Below, in pieces: positions 21,357 to 32,580 of a stretch of 64,000 bases of DNA. Below the pieces are notes generated by a model. The model had not been told where the DNA came from, did no database searches, and was given only the letters and a program-made list of their open reading frames with translations. This DNA comes from Lepidurus packardi. Taxonomy: Eukaryota > Arthropoda > Branchiopoda > Notostraca > Triopsidae. A program made the position numbers and the translations under genes. The stretch covers positions 10,684,565 to 10,748,564 of the forward strand of contig JAKZAN010000001.1 in the NCBI GenBank assembly GCA_023053545.1, in the 5' to 3' direction. The number at the start of each line of letters is the position of its first letter. Positions within the stretch are counted from its first letter, which is position 1.

Positions 21357-22100
21357 AAAGGACCAGAAGACCTGGCCTACTATTGCCCTTATTTCTGAGC
21401 AATGCGGACACAGCCTTGAAGAACAGATTCATCTCTTTGAGAGCATCAAGCCACTATTTACTAAAGGTATATGCTTCATTATCCAGTGTGATATTTTTAC
21501 TAATATTTGCTTTATTAGCCCATGCTTGTTACTTTCAAAAAGCGTTCGAGAATGATCATGTCCCAATTGTGCAAATGTCTACCGTCACCGGAGAAGGAGT
21601 AGTGGAAGTAAAGACAGACGTAAGGGCGGATTATTTATTGGTTTTCTGGTGTTCAATTTGGATTGTCTAGGCTTGTGAGCGTTGATTGCTAGCGCATCGT
21701 GTGGAAGGCAAGATGCGTAGCTAGAAGGTAGAAGGCGTCTTGAACCGTCTAAACGTAGGCGAACCCAGGCGAAAAGATAACGTTGTTCGTCCAGTTTGCA
21801 TTCCGGACTCTGTTTCGCAGAAGAAAGCAGCTCAAGCTGAGAAGGAGAAAACAAAAAGGACGGGACGAGCTATCGAATTGGAACAAGGGGACGACCACAT
21901 TGTGGATTACAGAAAGAATTATGACCTGCCATACGACTTCAAATACGACAAAATTCCAGAATTCTGATAAAACAAAAACATTGCCGACTACATTGATCCG
22001 GATCTTATGGTGGTTAGTTTACCGTTTTATCTCCGGCCGGTTTTTTTACTTTGTTATTTTTAAAAAAAAAGAAATTGGAGCAGTTGGAAAAGGCTAACTG
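21357..22100 (+). pseudogene. GTPBP4: NOG1/GTPBP4 remnant, copy 3
   Basis: Same broken frame as copy 1. The codon block STVTGEGVVEV has Gly for Glu compared with the other copies. Confidence 0.75.
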
Positions 22101-22615
22101 GGTAGTTTCGAAATCAGTTATGGCCCTTGAAATTAAATCTGGAAGGACTTGAGAAGAGAATACAAGTTTGCCTTGAAATAAACTTTGAAATGGCTTTTTA
22201 CTCGTTTATTACTGCTGATTTTGAGATGTTTTTGACTTTCCTTCAGTTCCAAATGAGCTGTTTTGCTCCCTCCCCCCGTAATACGTACTTGCGTATTTGT
22301 TGTACCCATAGAGCGCTCCCTGTAATACGTACTTTGCTTATTAGAAATAGACGAAATAACAATGTCTGAACCTTACAAATCGGATTTTCCGGATGCAAAG
22401 TCTACAAAACTTCTCTTAAAAGGTGCTCTCATCCATCCTATTCTTCAGAAGTAGCCCCTAATCACAACGCAGGGACCATCTCATTTTTACTCATACCCAA
22501 ATCCTCCACATTTGGTGCCGTGACCAGGATGAGCCGCACAGAAACGAAGTCCATTGATTGAGTGAAGATCAAATCCTCTCTACTTTCTCAACCCATCGTT
22601 AATACCTTCGAAACA

Positions 22616-23272
22616 ATGAATAACCTTGATCAAGAAGACGCCCCCACGAAACAAGAAGCCACTGCTGATCTCCTGAGCTCCCTCGAAGAATACCTTCAAG
22701 ACTTGAAAGTCCTTTATCAAGAAATCGAAGACAAGTGACCTCGAAGACGTCCTGAAAACTCATTTCGACGTCCTGAAAAAACTAAAGCAATCGTGGAATG
22801 GTCCCGACCAGTGATGAATTGAATAGTTTCCTCGATCTTCATACTATCGTCGATTTGTGAAAGGTTTTGCTGACATTGCCAAGCCGCTATATAAACTAAC
22901 CGAAAAGAATGTTCCCTTTGAGTGGTCCGTGTTATGTGAGGAAGCTTTGACAGATCTTAAACGGCTCCTTTCTTCAACTCCTGTACTCGCTTTTCCTGAT
23001 CTGTCCCAAACACTTCTAGTGGACAGCGACGCCAGTAATATTGGGCTAGGAGCCGTGTTGTCACAAGAAATTGACGCTGTTGAACGTCCTATAGCATATG
23101 CAAGTCCATGCTTGATGAGACCATTTACTGTGTAACGCGGAAGGAGCTCCTGGCAGTTAAATTTGCTGTAATGCAATTTAGCCACTCTCTTCTGGGGAGA
23201 CCGGTTATGCTTCGGACGGATAACATTTGCCGTGGCCTGGATGAAAACTTGCAAGGAACCAACTGGACAGAC
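22616..23272 (+). pseudogene. Decayed Gypsy-type element, copy 3 (truncated by a LINE)
   Basis: Short gag ORF 22616-22738, then RT end and RNase H from about 22846. The sequence stops at 23272 after TGGACAGAC, inside the region between RNase H and integrase, where the LINE begins. Confidence 0.8.
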
Positions 23273-23392
23273 ATAAAAATACATAAAAATGTATTTTCAA
23301 ATACATAGTATTTTCAAAAGGCTAAAGAGGAACAAAATCGAAAAGGTAGGAAGGAGCAAACGCAAAAGGACGATAGAGGACCTCGGTCAGAC

Positions 23393-23764
23393 ATGGAAAA
23401 AACGGAAAGGAACACAAACTCAGGCCAGGATAACATCACTACCAACGAAACCCCCTTTGCCGGAGCAGAAGCATCAGGTGCGACAGGGATGACAGGGAGA
23501 GCAAGGTACAGCGAAGTGGTTTCCCCGAAACAAGGTGAACGAGGGAGCAGAATAAAAGATAGGGAAGTAAATAAAAATGAAGAAGGGGGTAGCACAAGCG
23601 AATTGACGAATTGGATTGGCGCAACTATCAGGAAAGTCATAGCAGTAATCATAGCTGGAGGAAAATGGGAAGAGGTATGGGAAGAAGTCTGCAATTGCTT
23701 TAAGCTAATTATCAGTCAAGGTAATGTTATACACGACCTCTTAAAGTGGATAACGAGGAATTAA
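23393..23764 (+). CDS. LINE ORF1 fragment
   Basis: A 123-residue frame rich in charged residues (for example RARYSEVVSPKQGERG) ends 19 bases inside ORF2. Placement just before the endonuclease ORF suggests the C-terminal part of ORF1. No CCHC knuckle is visible, and the usual size would be about three times larger, so the element is probably 5' truncated. Confidence 0.45.
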   Translation: MEKTERNTNSGQDNITTNETPFAGAEASGATGMTGRARYSEVVSPKQGERGSRIKDREVNKNEEGGSTSELTNWIGATIRKVIAVIIAGGKWEEVWEEVCNCFKLIISQGNVIHDLLKWITRN

Positions 23765-26700
23765 CAGTAATCTTTTGGAACGCCAGAAGCCTAAGGGCAA
23801 ACGCAGATGCATTAATAGCATATGTAAGCGAGTTAAGTAGGAAAGTAGATGTAATCTTTATCTGCGAAACATGGTTGAAAAGAAACGAGAAAGTGAGCAT
23901 CAGGGGATATAAAGAACACAGAATTGATAGAGAAGGTGAAAACAGGGGTGGGGGCGTACTTTTTTGGGTAAAAGAGAACATAAGATGGAAAAAAATTGTT
24001 CTTAGACCGTTCAGAAACGGTGCCATGGAAATAATAGCGATAAAAATTATCGGACGGGAAAAGAACGTATTCATAACAGGAGCATATTTGCAAGAAAAAG
24101 ATAACCAACATAGAATTACAACTCAAGAATTTCAGCATTACATGGGACAAATTGGGAAAGGGGAAAGTGGGATCTTAATAGGGGATTTTAATTCGCATCA
24201 TAGCCTGTGGGGAAGCAGGATAACAGACAGAAGAGGTAGAACACTGTTCAACTTCCTGGAAGATTGGGAAGACCTACAACTCACAACTGAAAAAGGTGCC
24301 GAAACATATATAGGCGGAAATGGGCAAAATTCAACGCTAGACCTGTGTTTTGTAACCACTGATTTAATAACGAAAACAACAGTAAGAAATGGGGCAGTCC
24401 TGCTGAGCGACCACATCCCTCAGGTAGTCAAAATAGAATCAAATTCAACAGTAATCGCCAATAGCTCGGCATATAAATGGGATTTTGTTAATGCAAAGTG
24501 GCAAATGTGGACTGAAGAGTTAAGAAATACGGACATAAAGAAGATAACTGAAAATGGTAGTTTAGAAGAAAAATACACCAAATTTATTGACATAATCATA
24601 CAAACTAGCAAACATCACATAAGGTTAAAGGGAGGGAGTTCAAGACGAGATCAAGGCGAACATAGACGGATTAGGAAAAATAACAGAAGGCCGTGGTGGA
24701 ACGAAGACTGTAGTAAAGAATTGGGAATAGTGAGACAAAAGTACAGGAATTTTAAAAACCACCCCACGGACGAGAACAGGGAGCAATACAAAAAAGCACA
24801 AGCACTGTGCAAACGGACAGTGAGAAGCGAAAAAAGGAGATCCTGGAGGGAAAAGGTAGAAAAAATGGGCAACTCAAATTTGAAGGAACTCTGGAGATTA
24901 ATTGGCTGTATGGAAGGCAAGAGGGGTAAGGGATCGACACACAACATGAAGACGACGAGGAACCAGTATCCGTCAGAAGAGGAAATAGCAGAAGAAATGG
25001 CGCGACATTTTGCGAGCGTCCAGGTAAACGAAAATTTGACTGGTGAGAAAGAGCGAGAAAATCAGAACCTAGAAGACCAAATTAACAACTATGTGACGGA
25101 AAATAGCAGATGGCCTGAATTAGAAAAACCTTTCTCAAACTGGGAATTTTCGGACGTAATGTCCAAGCTACCTCACACAAGTCAGGGCAGAGACGTAGTA
25201 CATTACACGCTTTTGAGCAAATTACCTCAGAATTTCAAAGGCAGACTGCTAGAAATATACAATGAAATATTAAAAGAAGGCCACGTGCCGCGGGAGTGGA
25301 CCAACGCGCTCGTCATACCAATTCTAAAAGCAGGAAAAGATCCAGAAAGTATGGAATCATACAGGCCAATATCACTTATTTCATGTGTGGCCAAAATTTT
25401 TGAAAGGCTTTTAGTGAGAAGACTAAATTGGATAAGCGAAAGGTACAAACTTTTCTCAAGCATGCAAACCGGCTTTAGACCAGGCAGAAGTACCATAGAT
25501 AACCTAGTCAGGTTGAAGGAAGACTGCAAAGACTCACTGCAATCAGGAGACTCGACAGCGGTGTTAATGCTGGATCTTAAACAAGCGTACGATTCAGTCT
25601 GGATTAATGTTCTACTGGCCAAGTTGGGAGGAATCGGAGTTAGGGGAAGAATCCTTCTTACAGTCAAAAATATGCTCAAAAATAGAACCCTAGAAGTGAG
25701 AATAGGAGCAACAACATCATCAAAGATCCTCCTGAGTAAAGGAATGCCACAAGGGTCCGTCCTTAGTCCATGGCTCTTAAATGTAATGTTAAGTGACTTT
25801 CCCATGGATTTGACAAGAGTGAATTACTCCATTTACGTTGATGATATTGCAACGTGGACGAGAGATAAAAAGCTAGAGGAGGCATTAAGACGGACGGCAG
25901 TAGTGGCACGAGAGGCAGAAGCGTGGGCTAATAGAAACGGGTTCGAAATTTCAACAGAGAAATCTAAATGTCTTATCATCACCCGGAAGAGGAAGATCAA
26001 AGAAAGGGTTAAAATAAAAATAAAAGGCCGTGAAATAGAAATAACCAAGACAGGAAAATTTCTAGGAGTAACGTTAGACAAAGGCTTAATCTTTAGACAA
26101 CACGTAGACAATTTAAGAGAAACAGGGCTCAGAGCGATCGGAGTGCTTCAAAAATTGGCGGGAACGAGCTGGGGGGCAAACAAAAAGACCCTAATTACCC
26201 TGTACAAAGGACTGATACGAGCCAAGCTGGAATACGCTGCAATAATCTTTAAAGATGCAAACAAAGCCCTATTGAAGAAGTTAGAAACTGTTCAGAACAG
26301 AGCCCTGAGAATCATCTCTGGGGCCACAAAGACCACACCCATACCGGTACTCACGTGTATCACAGGTATCCCCCCGCTGAGGGAAAGATGGGAAGAACTG
26401 GCAGTAGGCTACAGATTTAGGATGATGGAGAGTTTCCACGAAGACGAAGTAGTATTCAGAGTACTAGACCATACAGGAAGCAGAATACAAAATCAGATCA
26501 CAGCCTTGCAGGACGCATATGGAATCCCGGAAGTAGAAAAAGGAAACCTTTTTGACAATCTAATACCACCGTGGGATTTTGAGCCAGGAAAGATTGTGGA
26601 AGAAATACCAAAATTAAAAACAAAATTAGGGTCACAAACGGGCAGACAGAGCATAATAAACGAGTATCTAGAAAATAAGTACAAAGACTGCAAAAAGATC

Positions 26701-27559
26701 TTTACAGATGGCTCAAGAGATGAAGAAGGTAAGGTAGGAGTAGGCATCTTTATAGAATTCAAAGATCAGTTGATAGCCTTCGCCCTGCCAAAGTACTCGT
26801 CTGTAATGGCAGCAGAGCTTGTTGGCATTAAAGAGGCAATAAAAACAATCGAAAATGTAGAGATGGCTACCTACGTAATACTCACAGACTCACGAGCGGC
26901 GGTCACAGCTATCAAAAAGTACGGTAACAAAAAATACTTCCGGCTAGTCCAAGAAATACAAGACTCACTTTTAAAACATAAAAAGCAAGGGAGAACTATA
27001 GTTATACAATGGATACCAGGACACGAAGGGATAGCCGGAAACTAAAAAGCTGACTTAGCAGCCAAACTCGGGAGGGACACGGACTGCCAAAACGAACGGG
27101 GTTTAACAAGTTCAGAGTTAGTTACGGTATATAGAGAAAAAAACGAGCAAAGGATTTGTAGATACCTAAAAGAAGAATCCCAACAAACAATAGTGCAACA
27201 CGCTCGAAGATTAAAACCCCTTCCATGGCTGGACCATCCCAACAGAAGAGTCTCAGTAGCTTTACTAAGATTAAGATGCAACCATGCCAAAGTGGGAGCA
27301 TGGTTGTATAGATTCCAACTAAAAGATACGGACAATTGCGAAGGGTGCGGAATGCGAAACGACACGGTCGAACATAAATTGTTACACTGCTTAGAATACG
27401 AAAATGAAAGAAATATCTGGAAAAATAAGGTGGAAAAATTGAAAGTGGACTTTAGACTAGAAAACTTACTGGGCTTTGGAAACATAGACCAGGAGAGACA
27501 GTATAAAATGAGAAACCTACTAGTGGAGTATATAAAGCTTACAAAAATCATCAACATAG

Positions 27560-27564
<5 letters not shown>
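23746..27564 (+). pseudogene. LINE ORF2 polyprotein, one in-frame stop
   Basis: Open for 1,099 residues to a TAA at 27043-27045, then open again in the same frame to 27564. Domains: AP endonuclease (VIFWNARSL, FICETWLK, IGDFNSHHSLWGS, LSDHIPQ), reverse transcriptase (NALVIPILKAGKDPE, YRPISLISC, GFRPGRSTIDN, LDLKQAYDSV, GMPQGSVLSP, IYVDDIATW), RNase H (IFTDGSRDE, AAELVGIKEA, LTDSRAAVTA, IPGHEGIAGN) and a C-terminal zinc knuckle (CEGCGMRNDTVEHKLLHC). The stop replaces the usual Glu in GNExAD. RNase H after RT fits the I/R1/Loa group rather than Jockey or CR1. A single nonsense change makes the loss recent. Confidence 0.85.
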
Positions 27565-27639
<75 letters not shown>

Positions 27640-27641
27640 GG
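27563..27641. repeat. A69-G10 homopolymer tract inside the LINE 3' region
   Basis: Direct count: A at 27563-27631 and G at 27632-27641, starting just before the ORF2 stop ends. Its exact length may be an assembly artefact. Confidence 0.85.
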
Positions 27642-27925
27642 AAAGGCTGACACATATGGCTAGTCATGGTGTATTATTGGCAATTTGGATACAAGAGCAC
27701 CAACAAAAATGGGGAATAGTAGTGGTGTCGGGACTAGTAGACCTCTAAGCACGTCCATTCCAAACAACCATTGTAAAGTCCAAAGATAACCCAAAGAACC
27801 CAGGGATGAATAAACCTAAGAATCAGAGAAGGAACCGAAGAAAACTCCAGTTTGAAAGCGGCAGTCGACAATGCACCCGATAGATGGCGCGGATCGACTA
27901 TAAACGACAAGAAGAAGAAGAAGAA

Positions 27926-28390
27926 GGTCCCATAATATATATCACAGAAAAATACGTACGTACAACAAACGTACATAGCAAACAACATACAGAAAAAAGC
28001 TGCTTAGGATTTCAGGAGAATTCGGACATCCATGACCTCCAAAGTACAACAAGACGATAAGGACTTCGTTCACAATTTTTTATGGGTATTTCTGAAAAAT
28101 AAAAACAGATTAGGACTCCTGTTACAACTCTGTTGCTTTCTTATCGAAAGGGAAAAATCACAGCACTCGCGGTTGAAACTATTTGGCTAAGCTTCTTCTA
28201 AGACTAGATGTACTTGAATGGCAAACAAAAAGGCAAAAAACGCTTACCCATGGTCCAGGCAACCCGGATGAAATAAGGAACCTTTTAAGGTTTAAAAACT
28301 GAGGGAACCATACACGAAAACTTTGGGAGAAAATGCAAAATGCTCCTTTCGGGTTAACGATAGCAAGTAGACTTATCAAAACAAGTGACA
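27926..28390 (-). pseudogene. PISD: PSD 5' region only, array copy 4
   Basis: Matches copy 2 bases from about 14438 onward (GGTCCCATAATATATATCAC) with more substitutions than among copies 1-3. The leader exon corresponding to copy 1 3730-3632 is present (about 28250-28350). All catalytic exons are missing, replaced by the LINE, so this copy cannot make PSD. Confidence 0.7.
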
Positions 28391-28440
28391 AACAATGAAA
28401 GTTATAGCGTCACTTGGCGTAACTTCCGGGGTGGCCAGTT

Positions 28441-28711
28441 CCGGGTTCATTGCGTCATCTAGTGGAGGGGAGAAGGGCGGGAATTTCAAATCTTTACTAT
28501 CACATTGGCAGGAAATCGAGGACCAAACCTAAAAATTTCCTTTACAATTACATAGTCCACCTTAAAGAAAAATAGAGTTGCTAACTTCTCGTCATAATGG
28601 CGACTTAGAGGGCTTTCTCCGGCAATAACTTGCATATGAATCTTAAATGATCTTAGAGATTCGAATCTGTCATGTCATGTTTCCGTCCACCAGATGGCGT
28701 AACGAACCCGG
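28441..28711. mobile_element. MITE-like insertion with 25-bp inverted ends, copy 4
   Basis: Left end CCGGGTTCATTGCGTCATCT continues AGTGG; the right end is its imperfect inverted complement, CCACCAGATGGCGTAACGAA continuing CCCGG. No coding frame; 271 bp. Copies 1-3 lack the body but keep TTCATTGCGTCAT at the site (for example 3829-3841), which looks like a deletion scar. Confidence 0.6.
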
Positions 28712-28845
28712 AGTGTCGGAGTACGTCTTTGGTTGGTTCCCGAACCCGCTTCCTTCGGGTTGTTATCAACAGCATCAACGGTAGAGGGTTGGACTAATAT
28801 GCGATATGTTGACGGCTTCTTTACCGGTGTCTGGGCGACATTTGA

Positions 28846-29310
28846 TTAATATGGCGGCAAAACAACTCCTGTATAACACCTATAAATCGGCCGACTATTG
28901 CCCTTATTTCAGAGCAATGCGGACACAGACTTGAAGAACAGATTCTTCTCTTTGAGGGCATCAAGCCACTATTGACTAACAAATCATATGCTTCATTATC
29001 CAGTGTGATACTTTTTACTTATATTTGCTTTATTAGCCCATGCTTGTTACTTTCAAAAAGCGTTCGAGAATGATCATGTCCCAATTGTGCAAATGTCTAC
29101 CGAAGAAGGAGTAGTGGAAGTTAAGACAGAGGTAAGGGCGGATTATTTATTTGTTTTCTGGTGTTCAATTTCGATTGTCTAGGCTTGTGAGCGTTGATTG
29201 CTAGCTCATCTTGTGGAAGGCAAGATGCATAGCTAGAAGGTAGAAGGCGTCTTGAACCGTCTAAACGTAGGCGAACCCAGGCGAAGAGATAACGTTGTTC
29301 GTCCATTGCA
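28846..29310 (+). pseudogene. GTPBP4: NOG1 fragment joined to the promoter ATG region, copy 4, first part
   Basis: ATGGCGGCAAAACAACTCCT is followed after about 40 bp by NOG1 sequence (GAGCAATGCGGACACAG) without the PLGRKT exons. It continues through EEGVVEV to the exon near 29180-29300, then switches to PLGRKT sequence at about 29308. This is an internal duplication or recombination unique to copy 4. Frameshifts and stops throughout. Confidence 0.6.
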
Positions 29311-29640
29311 CAAGAATACGGGGTAGAACCAGGAGTTCATGATAGAAATGGGTCGGGTGAACGTAAGCTTGGTTAATTTCTAGTTAAGTATTCATATTTT
29401 TATGTATAATAATAATAGCTGGAAAGACAAATTCAGATGCAAAACCTGATGAGAGAACGCGTGGTAGCCACACAGATAGCTCGAGCATGAGAATAGCTAT
29501 ATTGGATTGGACTTTTTTCCATTGTGAGTGCATTAGGAAGGATTGATGGGTAACAAACTTCAAACTCTCTATACTAACATACTTACAGTGCTTGTACCTT
29601 TCATGTTTCTCACCTTCAAGTTATAAAAGGACCAGAAGAC
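29311..29640 (+). pseudogene. PLGRKT: PLGRKT-like remnant, copy 4
   Basis: Starts inside exon 1 (AAGAATACGGGGTAGAACCAGG), so the start codon is missing. The TAG is already present, as in copies 1-3, so this lesion precedes the split of all four copies. The second exon encodes the LERQIQMQNLMRERVV block. Confidence 0.65.
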
Positions 29641-30761
29641 CTGCCCTACTATTGCCCTTATTTCTGAGCAATGCGGACACAGACTTGAAGAACAGATTCA
29701 TCTCTTTGAGAGCATGAAGCCACTATTTACTAACAAGGTATATGCTTCATTATCCAGTGTGATATTTTTACTAATATTTGCTTTATTAGCCCATGCTTGT
29801 TACTTTCAAAAAGCGTTCGAGAATGATCATGTCCCAATTGTGCAAATGTCTACCGTCACCGAAGAAGGAGTAGTGGAAGTAAAGTCAGACGTAAGGGCGG
29901 ATTATTTATTTGTTTTCTGGTGTTCAATTTGGATTGTCTAGGCTTGTGAGCGTTGATTGCTAGCTCATCGTGTGGAAGGTAAGATGTGTAGCTAGAAGGT
30001 AGAAGGCGTCTTGAACCGTCTAAACGTAGGCGAACCCAGGCGAAGAGATAACGTTGTTCGTCCAGTTTGCATTCCGGATTCGCAGAAGAAAGCAGCTCAA
30101 GCTGAGAAAGAGAAAACGAAAAGGACGGGACGAGCTATCGAATTGGAACAAGGGGACGTCCACATTTTGTGGATTTGAGAAAGAATTATGACCTGCCATA
30201 CGACTTCAAATACGATAAAATTCCAGAATTCTGATAAAACAAAAACGTTGCCGACTACATTGATCCGGATCTTATGGTGGTTAGTTTATCGTTTTATCTT
30301 CGGCCGGTTTTTTTTACTTTTTTCTTTTTTTTTCAGAAATTTTAGCACTTGGAGAAAGAGAAAGAACTGCGAGCTGAAGTTTGACGAACCCAGTGATGAA
30401 GAGACAAAGGAAGTCCATCAACTCGCCAAGCAAATTCGAGACAAGGCTAAAACTATGTCTGTTGAAGCTCGTCTGGGAAAGAGTGGAGGCAAACCTGTCA
30501 TGCCAAGGGCTGGTAGGAAGCGAGAGCTCTCCGTTAGCCGATGAGGGAAGAAATGGAGAACTTGGGAATGGATTTGGCTGGCACAGAGAAGGTATTTTTT
30601 GTATTGATATTTTTATAACCGAACACGGTTTTTAACCAACTTTATGCTTTAGTAGGCCCATTTCAATCAGTCTCGTTCGTTTTCAATTTCGCGTAAGCCA
30701 ATCAAGAAAGCTCGCATGGATGAAGAAGGCCGTGTACGTCTAGCTCTTCTCGCGTTACTCC
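29641..30761 (+). pseudogene. GTPBP4: NOG1/GTPBP4 remnant, copy 4, main part up to the hAT insertion
   Basis: Extends further than copies 1-3. After the DYIDPDLM exon and intron, an exon at about 30343-30590 reads LEKEKELRAEV, DEPSDEETKEVHQLAKQIRD and GGKPVMPRAGRK, then EEMENLGMDLAGTEK in a shifted frame. A further exon (about 30654-30761) reads AHFNQSRSFSISRKPIKKAR and is cut by a hAT element. Several frameshifts confirm a pseudogene. Confidence 0.72.
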
Positions 30762-30974
30762 CAGTGCCGGATTTAGCGACCCAGGGCCCCTAGGCAGTTA
30801 ACTGAGTCGGGGCCCCCATTTTGGCACGTAGCAAGAAAATTGACTTTACTTTTATTTTTTATTTATTCAACGCACTTTCACTTTAGAAAGTAGGCAAGCA
30901 GACTTTGAAATGAAATAAGCAAGTACCAACTATACTTTTTCACATTATAATTTGTACATTTACATATAATTACA

Positions 30975-31708
30975 AGATTACATTGCTGCGCGACGAACTT
31001 TCTTCTCTGCAAAGGAACGCATGACTTCACTATAGTCCACAGACGACATTATTTCTGACTCTATGTACCGCACAGATAGTGAATTAAGTCTGTTCTCTTC
31101 TGTGGTAGATCTTAAATAATTCTTTACTCTCTTTAATGCTGAAAACGACCGTTCTGCCGAACAATTTCACCCCGGTGTACATAACAGCATCCGGAGCGCT
31201 ATTCCCACGTTTGGGTAAATATCCAAAAAGCCTTTTTCCAGAATGTACTTCTATACGTCCAGTAACGATAACTCTTTCCCCCATTTAGCCTCACCTGCAA
31301 CAAATGAGCTCGCAGGTGTAGACACTCGTTTTCCAAAGTACCATCCAAATCCCCTGGATAGAAAGCTTGCAGGTTCCGTGCTCCATTACGGATGTCTTGA
31401 GATTCCAAATTACGAAGCTTCGTGAGAAAGTCAAACTTTTGACTTAAATTCTCGTAAGCAGAGCCACGTCTCTGTAGTTCTGCAATCAACCTGTCAATAA
31501 TGACGTTGAAGACGGTGACACTAAATCTGTCCCTGTCGGTCTCGGAGAGTTCGACCCCCTTTTCCTTTACTTCGTCAAACAGGACTTTTCGCTTACGTTT
31601 CCTCTTCATATCGTATGCGTAATTCTGTTCACCACTTCTTTCCATAGCTTTCGACTCATAATGATCGAAGATACCGGCTTTCCTTAAACCTTCTAGGTAT
31701 GTTACCAA
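30975..31708 (-). pseudogene. hAT transposase remnant
   Basis: Minus-strand fragments: a helical region (RFSVTVFNVIIDRLIAELQR, then KFDFLTKLRNLESQD) typical of ZMYM1-like hAT proteins, and in shifted frames the C-terminal dimerisation region with ESxLF/ ELFKIYHR and a tail reading SSVDYSEVMRSF. Frameshifts separate them; the N-terminal and catalytic parts are missing. Confidence 0.6.
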
Positions 31709-32283
31709 GGACCGATTTTCTCTTAATCACTTCTTTTGAACTTACTGTAGACAAGTCAAAACACGCGTGTCCTTGTGTAAGATGCTAGAGTTGTGGTTTG
31801 CAGAGGGATTCAGAATGTGTTGCCACCTTCATTGAAGCGCGAATTATGAAAAGCGGAGAAAAGAACCTACGCTGGCTTACAGAAATCTGACTTATTTTTT
31901 CTTAACTTCTTTTAACTTTCTTAACTTCTTTTTTTAAAATTTGATCACGTCGTAGGCTTTCAGCCTGTTGACGTTTCCTTTATGGAAAAAGGTTCAAGAA
32001 AGCATACATTATTTATTAGTCAAGTACACAGTACCTGACTAATAAATAATAAATACACAGTACCTGACTAACTTAACCTAATTAAACATAATATAACCTA
32101 ACCAAACTAAACCTAACCAAGCTCAAACTAATCTAATTACACTTAAACCTACATGAAAATATATTACCCCGTGGGCCCCTGGGCCAAGGTCGAAAATGGG
32201 CTCCTAAACAGGTCGGGACGGGCCCCCTAGCCTCGTGGGGCCCTGGGCCCGTGCCCAGTTGGCCCATGCGATAAGACGGCCCT

Positions 32284-32352
32284 GGTGTCGGGACTTGAAC
32301 TGGTGAACTATAGAACGAAAATTAGGGCCTTTAACCACTCCGCCAATCACTC
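32284..32352 (-). other. tRNA-like (SINE-type) promoter fragment inside the hAT
   Basis: The minus strand reads TTGGCGGAGTGGTTAAAGGC, a Pol III A box of Ser/Leu tRNA type, and 35 bases later AGTTCAAGTCCCGACACC, a B box. Stem pairing is poor, so this is a tRNA-derived relic rather than a tRNA gene. Confidence 0.4.
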
Positions 32353-32580
32353 GGTAGGTGAGGCTATAAGACATAACTTTTTCACAGTCTCCAAAATGAT
32401 CTCCAGTTATTTTACATACTATTATATAAATTAATATTTCGTACGGAAAAATTGACATTTTCTTTTCTTTGTCTTGTGCCCTCAACGTACTTCGGCACCT
32501 GGCCCGGGGCCCCCTTCGAGGCTGGGGCCCCTAGGCAGCTGCCTAGTTTGCCTAGGCGGAGATACGGCACTGGTTACTCC

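Larger units (their letters stand above)
23273..27925 (+). mobile_element. Non-LTR retrotransposon (I-like, APE-RT-RNase H)
   Basis: Its 5' edge is where copy 3 identity is lost. The coding region is followed by 69 consecutive A (27563-27631), 10 G (27632-27641), about 265 bp of non-coding sequence and a terminal GAA repeat (27910-27925). The right flank is PSD 5' sequence of copy 4, not the rest of the Gypsy remnant, so no target duplication can be matched. ORF1 appears truncated. Confidence 0.85.
30754..32580 (-). mobile_element. hAT DNA transposon in the NOG1 remnant
   Basis: Element 30762-32572 with an 8-bp TSD GTTACTCC (30754-30761 and 32573-32580). Ends: CAGTGCCGGATTTAGCG on the left and, inverted, CAGTGCCGTATCTCCGC on the right. 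CAGTG-type ends with an 8-bp TSD identify hAT. GGGGCCCC-rich subterminal sequence occurs at both ends. NOG1 reading resumes cleanly after the right TSD. Confidence 0.9.

Noticed and set aside
23314-23694. Minus-strand frame opposite LINE ORF1
   Set aside because: Low-complexity antisense of a charged coding region; no motif.
27042-27653. 203-residue minus-strand frame with a poly-Phe start
   Set aside because: Created by the A69 tract and antisense LINE sequence.
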